64,000 nt of DNA. Origin: Ustulina deusta. Its lineage: Eukaryota; Ascomycota; Sordariomycetes; Xylariales; Xylariaceae. This document shows, one piece after another, positions 39,638 through 51,163 of this stretch (the first letter of the stretch is position 1; each line of letters starts with the position of its first letter). The notes below the pieces were generated by a model. That model was not told where the DNA came from and did not search any database. It saw only the letters and a list, made by a program, of their open reading frames with translations. Location of the stretch: positions 62,001 through 126,000 of the forward strand of contig JAJNNX010000015.1 in the NCBI GenBank assembly GCA_023159155.1. Direction: 5' to 3'. The translations under genes and the position numbers were made by a program.

Positions 39638-40876
39638 ATGCCGAAAGTACTTCTTACAGGTTCGTAATGACTTCAAATGATGCCCCAATACCACGCATCT
39701 CGAAGCCTCGGCTGTTTCTGACGCGTTGCGCAATGGTCTTCGAAAGAAACCCAAGCTTGGAAGCTGGCTGACTCATTTTGGAACCAACAGGTGGATCGGG
39801 CTTCATTGCCAGTATGTGAACCGACTCGGTGATGTGTTTGCGAATGCTGCACTGCTTGTGGAGGCGTTAGCACTAACACCAAACAACATTGACTAGCTCA
39901 TATCCTCCAACTCCTTCTGAGCAGAGGCCACGAGGTCGTGACGACGGTGCGAACCGAAGAAAAGGCAAAGATAATCCGCGATGCACACCCAGGTGCAAAG
40001 CTGACCGTCGTCATCGTCCCCGATATTGCTGTGCCGGGTGCCTTCGACGAGGTGGTGCAGACGCCGGGTCTCGAGTACGTGCAGCACACGGCGTCACCCT
40101 TCCACTTCAAGTTCAAGGACCCGAAGGAAATACTAGATCCCGCTATTAAGGGCACGACATCAATTCTCGAGGCGATTAAGAAGTATGCGCCGACCGTCAA
40201 GCGCGTCGTCATCACCAGCTCGTTCGCCGCCATCCTGGATGCCACCAAGTTCGGGGACAGCACGAAGACGTGGAGCGAGGCCGACTGGAACCCAGACACC
40301 TACGAGGCGGGCATCACCGGGCCCCCGGGCACGACATACCGCGTGTCGAAGGTGCTGGCCGAGAAAGCCGCCTGGGACTTCAAGGAGAACGAGAAGCCCA
40401 ACTTCGACATCGCCACCATTAACCCACCGTTCGTCTTCGGGCCGGTCGTGCACCACCTCAGCTCGCTGGCAGACATCAACACGAGCAACGGCAACATGGT
40501 GGCGCTGATAGTGGGTAGGTGGAAGAGCGAGATCCCGCCGACGGGGGTGCACCTCTTCGCCGACGTGCGCGACGTCGCCAAGGCGCACGTCGAGGCGCAG
40601 GACCGGCCCGAGGCGGGCGGCAACCGCTTCTTCGTGACCGCCGGCCACTTCTCCAACAAGGAGATCGTGCCCATCGTGCGGAAGAACTTCCCGCAGATCG
40701 CCGACAAGCTGCCCGAGGACGGCGTGTCGGGCGGCGACTACCCCGGCGGCAGCGTCGACAATGTCTACGGCTACGACAACTCCAAGGCCACGACGGTGCT
40801 GGGGATCGACTGGATCACGCTCGAGCAGTCCGTCACGGACACGATCGGCAGTCTCCTGGCTGTCGGCGCTAAATAG
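39638..40876 (+). CDS. Extended SDR ketoreductase, Gre2/dihydroflavonol-4-reductase type
   Basis: A 340-residue NADPH-dependent carbonyl reductase of the extended short-chain dehydrogenase family. Exons are 39638-39659, 39791-39811 and 39897-40876. The first two are tiny: exon 1 encodes MPKVLLT and exon 2, only 21 nt, supplies GGSGFIA, completing the nucleotide-binding motif TGGSGFIATH (residues 7-16). Catalytic residues are visible as VVITSSFAA (Ser at 122-123) and TYRVSKVLAEKAA (Tyr162, Lys166). NPPFVFGP, typical of the family, follows. Gre2-type enzymes reduce methylglyoxal and many aldehydes or ketones; the physiological substrate here is unknown. The third exon is strikingly GC-rich in third codon positions compared with neighbours. 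A gene finder could easily miss exons 1 and 2 and call a false start at 39938, which would delete the Rossmann motif. Confidence 0.87.
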
Positions 40877-41352
40877 ATTGCTACCCAATGAGGAAAGAAT
40901 AAATATATATAAAAAAGTGAGAAAAAAGAAAAACAAGGGTGAAAGGAGATCCGTGAGGGCATAGTCCTGTGATGGCTCTGATTGGGATGGAGGAAACCGG
41001 GAATCAAGCCGTAGCGCTCATAGACATTGTGTCCCCCTCCCTTACTGAACTGTACCACCTTTACGCATGCATTATGCCTTGGAAGACCCCAGAACTTGAA
41101 ATAAAATTTTGTCCTTGCATCTTTGTCTCTGAAGAAATCATCCCGTCGCATTCGTAGTGGTTAGGTGCTAAACTGTGCCTCCCAGGTTATTTCTCAGTAA
41201 CTTATTGTTGATCGCCCTACTTCTACCTTCGTGTTTCCTAGTCCTAGGAGTGGGATAGCCTGCTATCTCTCCTGGTTGTAATGTATTACTATCTTCCGGA
41301 GGACACCGCGTTCTGCGCTAGACCTCAGAATTGATTCGCATGATTACCGTCT
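40877..41352. other. Convergent 3' region
   Basis: About 480 nt between two converging genes. An A-rich stretch at 40898-40937 (ATATATAAAAAAGTGAG) just after the SDR stop could serve in 3'-end formation. No gene seen. Confidence 0.5.
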
Positions 41353-43113
41353 CTAATACCGCCCACTCAACTTCTCCAGGTCCAACTCCTGTCGTGCCAC
41401 GATCGCTTTCGTCTCCTCTTTCTTGTCCCTAGAACTACGATTGCCTCTCCTCCTTTTGTGGCCCGGGGCAGTAACGCCCGGCCCGCCGCCACCAACTCCG
41501 CTCCAGCTTCCCCAGGACTCCCTTGTTTCCCGCGCGTATGACTCGGTGAGGTCGAGTAGCTCTTGCGTTGATATCGAGACTGGGGCCGCCGTAGCGATTC
41601 CCTGATGCGTAGGAACTATAGGACTGTCGCCGCGGACCAAGGCCGGACCCGGGAACGTAGGGGACCGTGGCGACACGGGAGGAACTGGGAATGAAGATGA
41701 GTTGGGATGGTTTAACGGGGGTGCAGGTAGCGCGCGACTAGGCGGCGGTCCTGCGGGCGTTACAAAATCCGATAATTCTAGCGATCCGTCATGTCCTCGA
41801 GGAAATCTCGTGGTGGATGATGGCGGCGTGCTAGTCCCGATTACCGTAGCCGAGCCAGAGTGCATTGAACTCGCTTTGTTCGAGTCGATCGTAATAGTCG
41901 AAGCACCTGGCCCGCTACTCGAGGAGTAGACACTGCTCTGTGGGTAATGAGACGGGATTGGAACAGTCGTAGTCGTTGCGGCGCGGGTGCTCTTTGTGGT
42001 TGCTCTTCGTTTATGCCGAGGTATAATTCGGCTTTGCGCGGGGGCGCGGGTCGGTGACGACGGGAAAGTCTGATCACCTGTATCCAATGACGCCGGAGGC
42101 CGCGAGGCTCCTTCTCTAAGAACTGGCTGTAGATATTTCCGATCACTGAGCTTCGCCGGTGGCGTCAGCGGAGCACTTCTAGACGATGCGGATGGAAGTG
42201 GTGTTATCAGAGGTGTTAGAGAGCCACTACGCGGTCCGGGATATGGACGTTTATCGTAAGGCGTTAGGAGAAGCCCTAGAGAGTTACTCCTTACACCCAT
42301 TCGTCGCCGGCGAAATAGAAGAAGTAGGAGAGCGGCAATGGCTAACACTGCTATAACCGAGAACACGCTTATGGCTGCCTTGGCTCCTCCCGGGAGTTGT
42401 GCCGAGTGAGCACTGGCTGAGGTGGGTGAGCCAGTGCTAGCCGGGCTGCTTGATACGATTGGAGTGGGAGCAAGCGATACATGAGCTTCTGATGTAAGGC
42501 TTGGCGTATGGCTAGGTGGGATGGTAAAGGGTGGGATTGAGCCCGTAGACCGTGTTATGATAGCTGTAATAATCGAAGATTCGACAGCTAGAGTATGAGG
42601 CGGTAAGCTAGTGATGATTGTACCAGGCGTAGGAGAAGCACAATAGTTGATCGCCGGAGGGCCTGGGTCTTGAATCGAGGAAAAGCCAATACTACTTCAG
42701 GTCAGTATACGCCTGGCAGTAGGTTAATAGTTTTCACGAACTTCTGACATTCATTAATGATTAGATCAACATTAGCTGTGGTGGATATTAGAGCAGACTA
42801 CTTCTGGTTTCGGATTGATACGAGACTCACGGCTTTGTCCAATGTTTCCAATATATACGCCGCAGTTAGTAGAGTCGCAGCAATATAAATCCCATAGATA
42901 AGTCCGTTGATACTCAGGTTGTTGTAATTGGCGGCAAGCGTCTTCCACATTAGGGATGAACTCTTCAAAGCAAGCAGTCACACAAGCAGATGCGTTCTCT
43001 CTGCCAAACTCCGCGGGGCTACTTCGCCGGTACACCGCTCTTGGACTTCGAAAGGCCACTCTATGAATGATATCACGCTTATTATCGTCTTCTTGCTGAT
43101 CCATGGTAATCAC
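41353..43113 (-). CDS. Single-pass membrane protein with Cys-rich ectodomain
   Basis: A 532-residue protein; exons are 43113-42831 and 42668-41353 with a 162-nt intron (donor GTGAGT). The N-terminal part is Cys-rich: FGRENASACVTACFEEFIPN, then DACRQLQQPEYQRTYLWDLY and CCDSTNCGVYIGNIGQ. A Ser/Thr/Pro-rich stalk follows, likely O-glycosylated. A single helix at about 190-215 (VFSVIAVLAIAALLLLLF) is capped by RRRRMG, which puts the long, Pro/Ser-rich C-terminal half in the cytosol. That tail ends in basic HKRRRGNRSSRDKKEE and a short coiled-coil-like LDLEKL. This layout resembles fungal cell-wall sensors, but no WSC domain is recognised. No signal peptide is visible from the ATG at 43113 or the in-frame ATG at 43104, so a further 5' exon may be missing. 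Function unknown. Confidence 0.68.
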
Positions 43114-46100
43114 CCCGAAGCCGAGCCTTGTCTATGATGAGGATATCTTTATATGAGGTGAAGATATATAGGTAACGAGAGGCATATTTTGGTAATTAGT
43201 TAGAGCGAAAGCGTGAGCGCGGGGCAATGAGATCACTTGGAAACGAATGTGAGCGACATCATATCCCCTTCGTTGAGGATAGCGAGCGAGGCGGGAGCCG
43301 GGGGAAGAGACACTGCTGTTAGAAGATGAGAAAATCTGCGTCGATTCAGCAAACGACTCGGGTCAATTACCAGGCCAGCTGCACAGGTATCTATATACCT
43401 ATCCTATCCGCGCTGTCCTCTGTGAAGTGTTATCGTATACCATAAGAGACTGGGATAGGAGCTCACACAACCCAGCAGAACGATCGTCACGATCACACAA
43501 CATTCCCCGTAGGAGATCACGTCGTAGCTGAACAGTCAGGACTTAGAGATAGTGGCCGTTACACGCCTTCTGCAACTTTCCGCCTAGACGATAATAGACG
43601 GCTCAGGCTGTGCGACCACATTCTTAGCAATCTGTCTCGTATGGAACATTTGAGAGCGCTGCTTCTACCCGTGTTGCGCCTTTGGATGAACGCATGAGAA
43701 TGCGACAGGTAGATTTAGAATGCCACAGATCAAGAGCTCGCGATGCTGGACATGTAACAGCCCGCAAACTTGTAAGGGCAAGAATGTGTTCCAGAACCCG
43801 AGCAGTGTTCTTTTGCCAATGGAAGCATGCGCAGTGCATACGATAACTCCTCTGTACAGGCCGAAATTTCACCGTACGCATAGTTGCTACACCTCAATTC
43901 CGCTTTCCAGCTCTGGGTTGCAGGAATACGAGAATCCAATGTCCAAGGACCATATCCATTGCGGCCATGATTACCGATTAGGGCTTATCAAACGGGATAT
44001 CTCTCAGTTACTTGGATAACCCAAGACACATAGAAGATTCGAACTATGGTGGCAAATGAGTGGCGAGATGGTGTTGCGTTCAGCAATTCGACGGACATTG
44101 ATAGCGCACGTGCTACCGCTAAAACATCCGGCCGAGGTACGGTGGTAGCTTTGTACTGCTGTGATAACACAGGAGCAATCCCTTCGAAATGATGTTCTAC
44201 ATAAAGCATTCGTGTTTGAAGAGCGGCAAAGCGGACCAGGGAGTGGAACGCAACCTATGCCAACGATGATGAAGCCGGTACGCAGCAATAACGGATCGAC
44301 AAGCGCCGACCACCCAATGGATGCCTCGCGTAGACGAGGACAGCAGGCTACTGTGAGACCCAAAGGCCTCTCAAGGAACCGTCTTGTACTCCCAGCTGCG
44401 ACAGAATGTGCTGAAGTGGCCAGACAACGCACAACGCATCTGCGAGTAGTAACTTGCGTACAGCCGCCGTCCACCTATTCAATTGTTTGCTGGGACTCTT
44501 TCTCTCTGTCTGGTACAACGAATGATGACACCGACGGGCCTAATGCTCATTTTAGCTTTGTGACGATTCTCGCCGGGTCCGTGGGAGTGGACGATGGAAA
44601 CCGTCCACGCCGAGAAATATGGATTAGGCGTGTAACAACCAGCCACACAGTGCAGTGTGGTGCGTGTCGTGGTGGTGTAGATAGTGGCCAATACAGTAGG
44701 TAGACTACCTGTCTCGCGCATCTAGTCGCATCGCCACAAGAAGCGTTCCACCTCGGAGCCGATACTCGTCCGAGTGAACCCATTGTTATCTAGGATATAC
44801 CTAGGCCGGCACAATGAACGACATCAAGAACCAGCTGAAGCCGACATATGGAAGCTTAGGTCGGGGAGATGGGGAATATGGGGAATATGGGGCTGATTGC
44901 ATGGCATGGTGGCATTTCATAGCAACAGGGACATGGGAATTTCCTCTGTGAACGAGGAGGGCCATCCGAATTCAGGGTCCCAAAAGCCAGCCTTGAAGCC
45001 AGTACCCGATACAACGATAGATGGCTGCTGATAGTGCACCTCTCCTCGAAAACCCGGGGCGTTTCCACGTGGAATTTTGCAGTGCATCAAAGAGGCAGGG
45101 TCCCTGCCGCCCTGGAAGCGGGTGGAGTTGTATCGGTAGGTATTTGTTTGCGGCATGTGCAGACACGTCAGTGATTGAACCAGCCCCAGGTCTAGAGCGA
45201 GAGCAAGATCAATATTGTTCGTGTGATGGATAGAATGCCGTATTCAGGCCAGTGTAAACCATGGAGCTTCCTATCCGCTGTCCAGTTTGTAGGAATTGGC
45301 AAACACGATATATGTACCAGGTTGCCATTGGCACGGACAATGTGGTCAGTGGAGAAAAGCAGGAGGAATCCCATCATCAGCACACCTGACTTCTTATTTT
45401 TCATTGCCAGGACTACCGACAGAACCTGAGGACTGGCTCTTCAACCATTCATGTATCTCGGTACTATCTAGGTAATTGCCTACCTAGGTAGGTACGAAGG
45501 TGGGAACATGCCAAGGTATGTAGGTACCTAGGTTAGAGGGTACCTTATAGATAGACTTTACCGACCTGAATCGCAATGGGAGCTTCACCCGAGCAGTGCC
45601 GCTTTTAGCCTGAGCTAGGCCTGACCTAACAGATGTATAAAATCTCATAACTCTCAGTTCACCTATTACCGTAAATGTACCGCGAAAACCCAAAGGGAAT
45701 CGTTTTACTAAAACGGGCTGTATAGGTACTACCTGTTAATCGTAGACGAGTGCTTCATTATTTTATACTGCAGATTTTCCCATTACACCTTCTATCCAAA
45801 TCTACCTAGGTACCCAGGTCATTTGCCTAGGTCATTTGCGTACCTCGCACCCTTTGCAATCTGTACTTCTCCCGCCTCATTCAGTGGTAAAAGGCGACTA
45901 TGGCTTCCTCCGACCCCTTTTAGGGCACAGCCTCTGCTACGTTGTGTGTTTATGTTTACTCGTGGAAACCTTTATACTTTCTAGCTTCTCGAGACCAATA
46001 TTTACTAGCTGTCAAATATTCTTGGCTTACTTTATATGCAAAATTTATATTAGCTTTTTACTTTGAGCTAAATCGGCTAGTTAATAAGCTTACTATATAG

Positions 46101-47500
46101 ATTGCATTAGTACGTAGCATATGCTACCTACTAGTAGGTATTATGGTGTATGCTTGCGTAAGTACCTAGTATGGACTGCTACAGCTTTTTAGAATATTGC
46201 CTTGTTCTAGTATTTAATGAACCTGGACTATGTCTCCTTCGGAATAAAAGTAAGTGCGCTTATATTTCTTATATCAGCACGCCGAATAGACAAAGGAGGG
46301 GCTACAATCGATTTTTTTTTTCAACGGCAAAGCCTCATATCTTTGGCTGCCAGTCAGAGTGATGGAAGCGACATCTCTTTGCCGCCGCAGCGCCCTCTCT
46401 ACAGGACGAGTTCTCCGCCAATATCAGACAAACTCCAATGTCTGCGACTTTCAGATCTGAGGGAGACTGAATCAAGCAGATGGACTTTACGAGTCATGGG
46501 AAGCCGAGTTAATGGGACGCCAGATCAACTTGGTGCGGGGAGTCTTCCTTATGCTATGCATTTCTTGTTGACGGTGAAAACAAACGGGCCGTTTTGCAGA
46601 CCGTTTCTTTTTGCATAAATTATACATAAAATACCTAGTATTCAATTCTTTAATTCGACGTCTGCCTGATGATGGGCGGAACCGAAACCGAGCAAGAGCG
46701 GCTGTTCCGCTAAGCCCAGTTTGCGTGCTCTTTCAATGTGGTAAAACCTACCTAGGCAGAGTAGAACCTAATCTATCTACCAGGCTAGATGCTATTTTAG
46801 GTACTGTTGTAGCAATGACGGAAAAGCGAAGCGGTAAGAAGGATGAGAAATGAATGGAAAGGCCGAAAAGATGTTGTACCTATTGTAAATGGAGGGGTCT
46901 GTAGCGTAAGCCTGCCAGCTAAATACAGTACTAGCCTTACACCTTCCTTCCCATACCTTACGCCCACCGAACCTGCCCACTACTAGATGGAGATTTAGGT
47001 ATCTAATGGACATGGAGCCCACTGGGAGGGATAATATACGCACTCCCCCGTACCTTCCCAACAGTACCCGAGTGTGAGGGAGGTACCTGGTAAGTAATTA
47101 CGTAACTGTACCTAGGTACCTAGTTACCCACACACAGAGTGGGAGAAAAGCATTATCGATAAGCGTCATCCAACTCGGATGCTGTGTAATCCATCTGCAC
47201 CTATCTTCGTTGTTCCATCACCCTCTAAGTCCGATTACGACAACAACTCATAGCCCCGATCTTCAGCCTCCCTTCGAACAGGCAAACCGAGCAAACCAAC
47301 TCACCATCTGGGTACCCTAGGAAGACCAATATAGGGACATTGCTGCTGCAATATCGCCAACATCATTTGTTCTTATTATTACATCTGTTCCTGGTTGATA
47401 ACTCGGATGGGGCCTCGAAACCTTGTTGCCAACGTTGATGCCCTCTTCCGCCTGAAGTAGATTGCAGTATCGCGCATCGCAAACTTCCCGAACTTCCACT
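43114..47500. other. Long intergenic region upstream of ufd2
   Basis: About 4.4 kb with no gene I can support. Frames at 44004-44703 overlap on both strands and have no motif. A frame at 46217-46618 starts with a hydrophobic stretch but has no other support. Palindromic ACCTAGGT/TACCTAGG words are common at 45470-45540, 46740-46800 and 47080-47125, as in the 14.3-14.7 kb cluster. Confidence 0.5.
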
Positions 47501-50500
47501 ATGGATCCCCATGAGCAGCCAGAGCCCACGCTGCCTCCGGCTGAGCAGGTAAGTGGTGCAATTCCACCCCTTGTGACCGGAATTTCCATATTAAGAGGAT
47601 AAAAAGATGCGCCAGCGAAGGCTTGCGAAGCTAGCCAGCTTGAATGCCACGCCTTCGAGCCCGAAACCTGCTTCCGAATCGCCTACCCCAGCTCCAGCCC
47701 CCGAAACACCGTCGTTCTCCTCGCCGTCCCCGTCAAACCAATCCCAGAGCCAACAGATTCGCATCACCTCAAAGCCAGCACCAAAGAGCGCCTCGCCCAA
47801 AAACCCGTTTTCTCAACTTACGAGCAAGAAAACCGAATCTGAGGATAGTATCTCTGTCGATTCAGGTAATATTCGCAGTGCCAAAAGACCTACGACTGCT
47901 GTTGACGCAGAGCCATCAGAAGCCCTTCCTGTGAAGAAGGCCCATGCGGCGACCGCAGAGAGCCTGGAGGATTGGTCAGATCGTGTGCTTAGCGATGTTT
48001 TCCTCGTTACTCTTGACGAGAAAAGGAAGACCGACGTTCGGGGCACAAGACTCACTTACCTGCCTGAATTGAGGACCGACCTCGAGCAGTCTGGAGAGCC
48101 CGTCAAACTCAGCACGTCCTCCATCGATGTCGCCCTTCTCGAAGCCGCGAAACATGTACCAAGAAGCAAGGCGCTCCTCGACTACTTTTTACCCTGCTGG
48201 AAGCGAGTGATGAGAGCGAGTAGACCATCCCGGCGACCATCTCCCGAGAAAGAGGCCGTGTTGCACGAAGCTAAGCGTCTTTGCATGAGTAACTGCATCT
48301 TTGCTCTTACTATGCCTGAATATTTTGGGTAAAGCCTATGTTGCATGCTGATGATGTTATTTGTGCTGATTACTGTTACTAGTCGGGATGCCGACCTGAA
48401 TCACGACTCACTAGTTCCTTACCTTCTTCGTAACCACGATAACGAAGACGGTGTATGTTTGGACTTCTTCACGGAAGCTGTTTCACGCATCAATGAGGAT
48501 GAGACTATTGCGCCGATTTTTACCGAGGCATTAGTTATCATGAGCGGCCGACTGGCTCAAATGACTATGAACGATGATTATAAACCCTACATCAACGTGA
48601 GACTAGGTGAAAGCCATCACAAGTAACGAGTGCTGATATTGGTAGTGTCTTGTGACGTATTCACGATTTCCTCCTCTTCTTGATGCGCTCGCACGCCATC
48701 CTAGCTTCAAAGTGCAGCCAAAAGAAGGTGCAACAAAAGAGGAATTAGCCAAAGCAACAGAGACGGATACAATTCTTGGGCCCTTCTTTCGCATCTCTCC
48801 TCTTCAAACTGAGGTGACCAAATCTTACTTCGCTAGCCCACGAACGATTGATCCTGGTCATGTTAAGTCCTCTCAAACAGCGTTACAGATGACGCTGAAA
48901 GCCCACCAAGGGGATTTGATAGGCATTATCAATGCCTTTGTCCGGGCTAGCCCGACTACCAAGGATAGCACACTTGACTGGTTCGCTTTCAGCTTAAATT
49001 CGAATCACAAACGTCGAGCGCTTCAGGTCAAGGCCACTGAAGTGGCCTCAGATGGCTTTATGGTAAATGTGACTGCGATCTTAGATAAACTCTGTGAACC
49101 TTTTATGGATTCCACATTCTCTAAGATAAACAAGGTTGATCTTGACTACCTTAGACGGACTCCCCGTGTGGACATGAGTGACGAGACAAAATTAAACGCT
49201 GATCAAGCTACGTCGGATGCTTTCTCCAACAACAAGGTCGAGGGCTCATCAAATTTCATCTCTGAGGTTTTCTTCCTAACCCTAGCAGCGCACCACTACG
49301 GGCTCGGAGCTACAAATTCAAAGCTGAAGGATCTGGACAAGGACATTAAGTATGTCGAGAAAGTAATCAAGCAGATGGAGGAGGAATTACCCAAGGTCCA
49401 GAGCGTAAGTCCCCAATCATCCCATCGTCAAAACTAGTGCCTATGCTAAACCTATCAGGACCCCCTTCGCTCTGCCATGGTGAAACAGCACATTCAAACT
49501 GCTGTGAATACTGTGGAGAAGTACATTGCTCTGAAGCATGCGATTCAGGCAGTTGTGCTAGACCAGGGTATGCAGACGTTGTCATTACAGTTCATGCGAT
49601 ATGTTGCTGTATGGCTCCTGCGAACTGCTAGTAAAACAGACTATAAGCCTGGAAAGCAGATCAGTCTTCCGCTTTCGGCAGATAGACCTCCGGCTTTTAG
49701 CTGTCTACCCGAATACGCTCTCCAAGATGTGGTAGAGAACTTCAAGTTTGTTTTTCGGTATGTAGCTCACATTACTCGGTTGATTAGCTACTAAATCTCG
49801 ACCAGCTTCTTGCCTAATATTCTGATGTCGGCAATCGGAGACGAAATAATCACATTATGCATCACCTTTCTACGATCCTCAGAGTACATAAAGAATCCTT
49901 ACCTGAAATCTTCCCTAGTTACGCTGCTCTTCTCCGGAACGTGGCCAATATACCACTTGAGCCGCGGTGTCCTCGGGGACTCTCTGATAGGCTCAAGTTT
50001 TGCCAATGAACACCTCCTTCACTCACTAATGAAGTTCTATATTGGTATGTACAAGTTGTCATCATTTACATCATCGCGCTAAGAATGATAGAATGTGAAC
50101 ATAGTGGCGTCAGTTCTGCGTTTTATGACAAGTTCAATATTCGTTATGAGATCTTCCAGGTTATCAAGACAATTTGGCCCAATAACGTATACAAAGAGAA
50201 GCTCAGTCGAGAAAGCAGGTAAGTTCAATAAATCTAGCAAGACGGCTGCCCCTAATGATTGATGCTAGGGTAAATCGTCAATTTTTTGTGCAATTCGTCA
50301 ACCTACTTCTCAACGACGCGACATACTTGTTGGACGAAGCTCTGACAAAACTCGTCAAAATACATGACTACCAGAAACAGCTCCAAAATCAGGGTTTATC
50401 GCCAGAGGAACTTGACAAGATTAAAACAGATTTAGAGCAAGCCGAGCAGCAGTGTCAATCGTGGATGCAGCTGGTGAACGACACGATGGGGATGATGAAG

Positions 50501-51163
50501 CTCTTTACTGAGACACTGCGGGATTCTTTCACCATGCCTGAGATCGTTGTCCGTTTAGCTGGCATGCTGAACTACAACCTTGAATCATTGGTTGGTCCAA
50601 AACGTGGCCAACTTAAAGTTGAAGATGCCAAGAAATACCACTTTGATCCCAAGACATTACTGTCTGATTTCATCGACGTTTATCTCAATCTCAGCTCTAA
50701 ACCCGATTTCGTTAAAGCTGTTGCCTCTGATGGTCGCTCGTACAAGCCATCAAATTTTGAGGCGGCGTCCCAACTGCTTCAGCACAGCCTTGGAAAACCT
50801 CCTGAGATGGTCATTGCATGGAATGACCTCAGAAAAAGGGTAGCTGAAACCAAGGACGAGCTGGATCAAGCAGAACTTGACCTAGGCGAGATACCTCCAG
50901 AATTTGAGGATCCCATTATGGGTGACCTAATGACCGACCCGGTTATCCTGCCATCGCGACACATTATGGATCGGTCTACAATAGTGCAACAACTTCTATC
51001 AACCCCAAAGGACCCATTTTCAAATGTCCAAATGACGATTGACGATGTCGTTCCGGCAGATGACCTGCGCAAGCAGATTGCGGCTTGGAAAGCCGAGCGC
51101 ATAGCACGCGCGAAGGGAAAGGCGAAGCCCGATGACGACCCGATGGATACGAGTACTGGCTGA
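47501..51163 (+). CDS. ufd2: Ubiquitin conjugation factor E4 (Ufd2), U-box ligase
   Basis: Extends ubiquitin chains on already ubiquitinated substrates, working with Cdc48/p97 before proteasomal degradation. Eight exons: 47501-47548, 47607-48328, 48383-48596, 48646-49404, 49459-49757, 49806-50044, 50092-50218 and 50269-51163, giving 1,100 residues, near the usual size. Introns are 47-58 nt. The N-terminal 130 residues are Ser/Pro-rich and probably flexible. The Ufd2 core is clear: PEYFGRDADLNHDSLVPYLL, INCLVTYSRFPPLLDALARH, LGPFFRISPL, RFLPNILMS and ECEHSGVSSAFYDKFNIRYE. The U-box (about residues 1012-1085) starts PPEFEDPIMGDLMTDPVILP and includes HIMDRSTIVQQLL and DPFSN. The ATG encodes MDPHEQPEPTLPP in a short first exon. 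All junctions keep frame and the gene appears intact. Confidence 0.95.

Noticed and set aside
44004..44703. Open frames of 156-180 codons on both strands
   Set aside because: They overlap on opposite strands, have no recognisable motif and no supporting splice pattern. An open complementary frame is a common by-product of composition.
46217..46618. 133-codon plus-strand frame with a hydrophobic start
   Set aside because: No family resemblance, a T-run inside it, and it lies in a region rich in low-complexity words.
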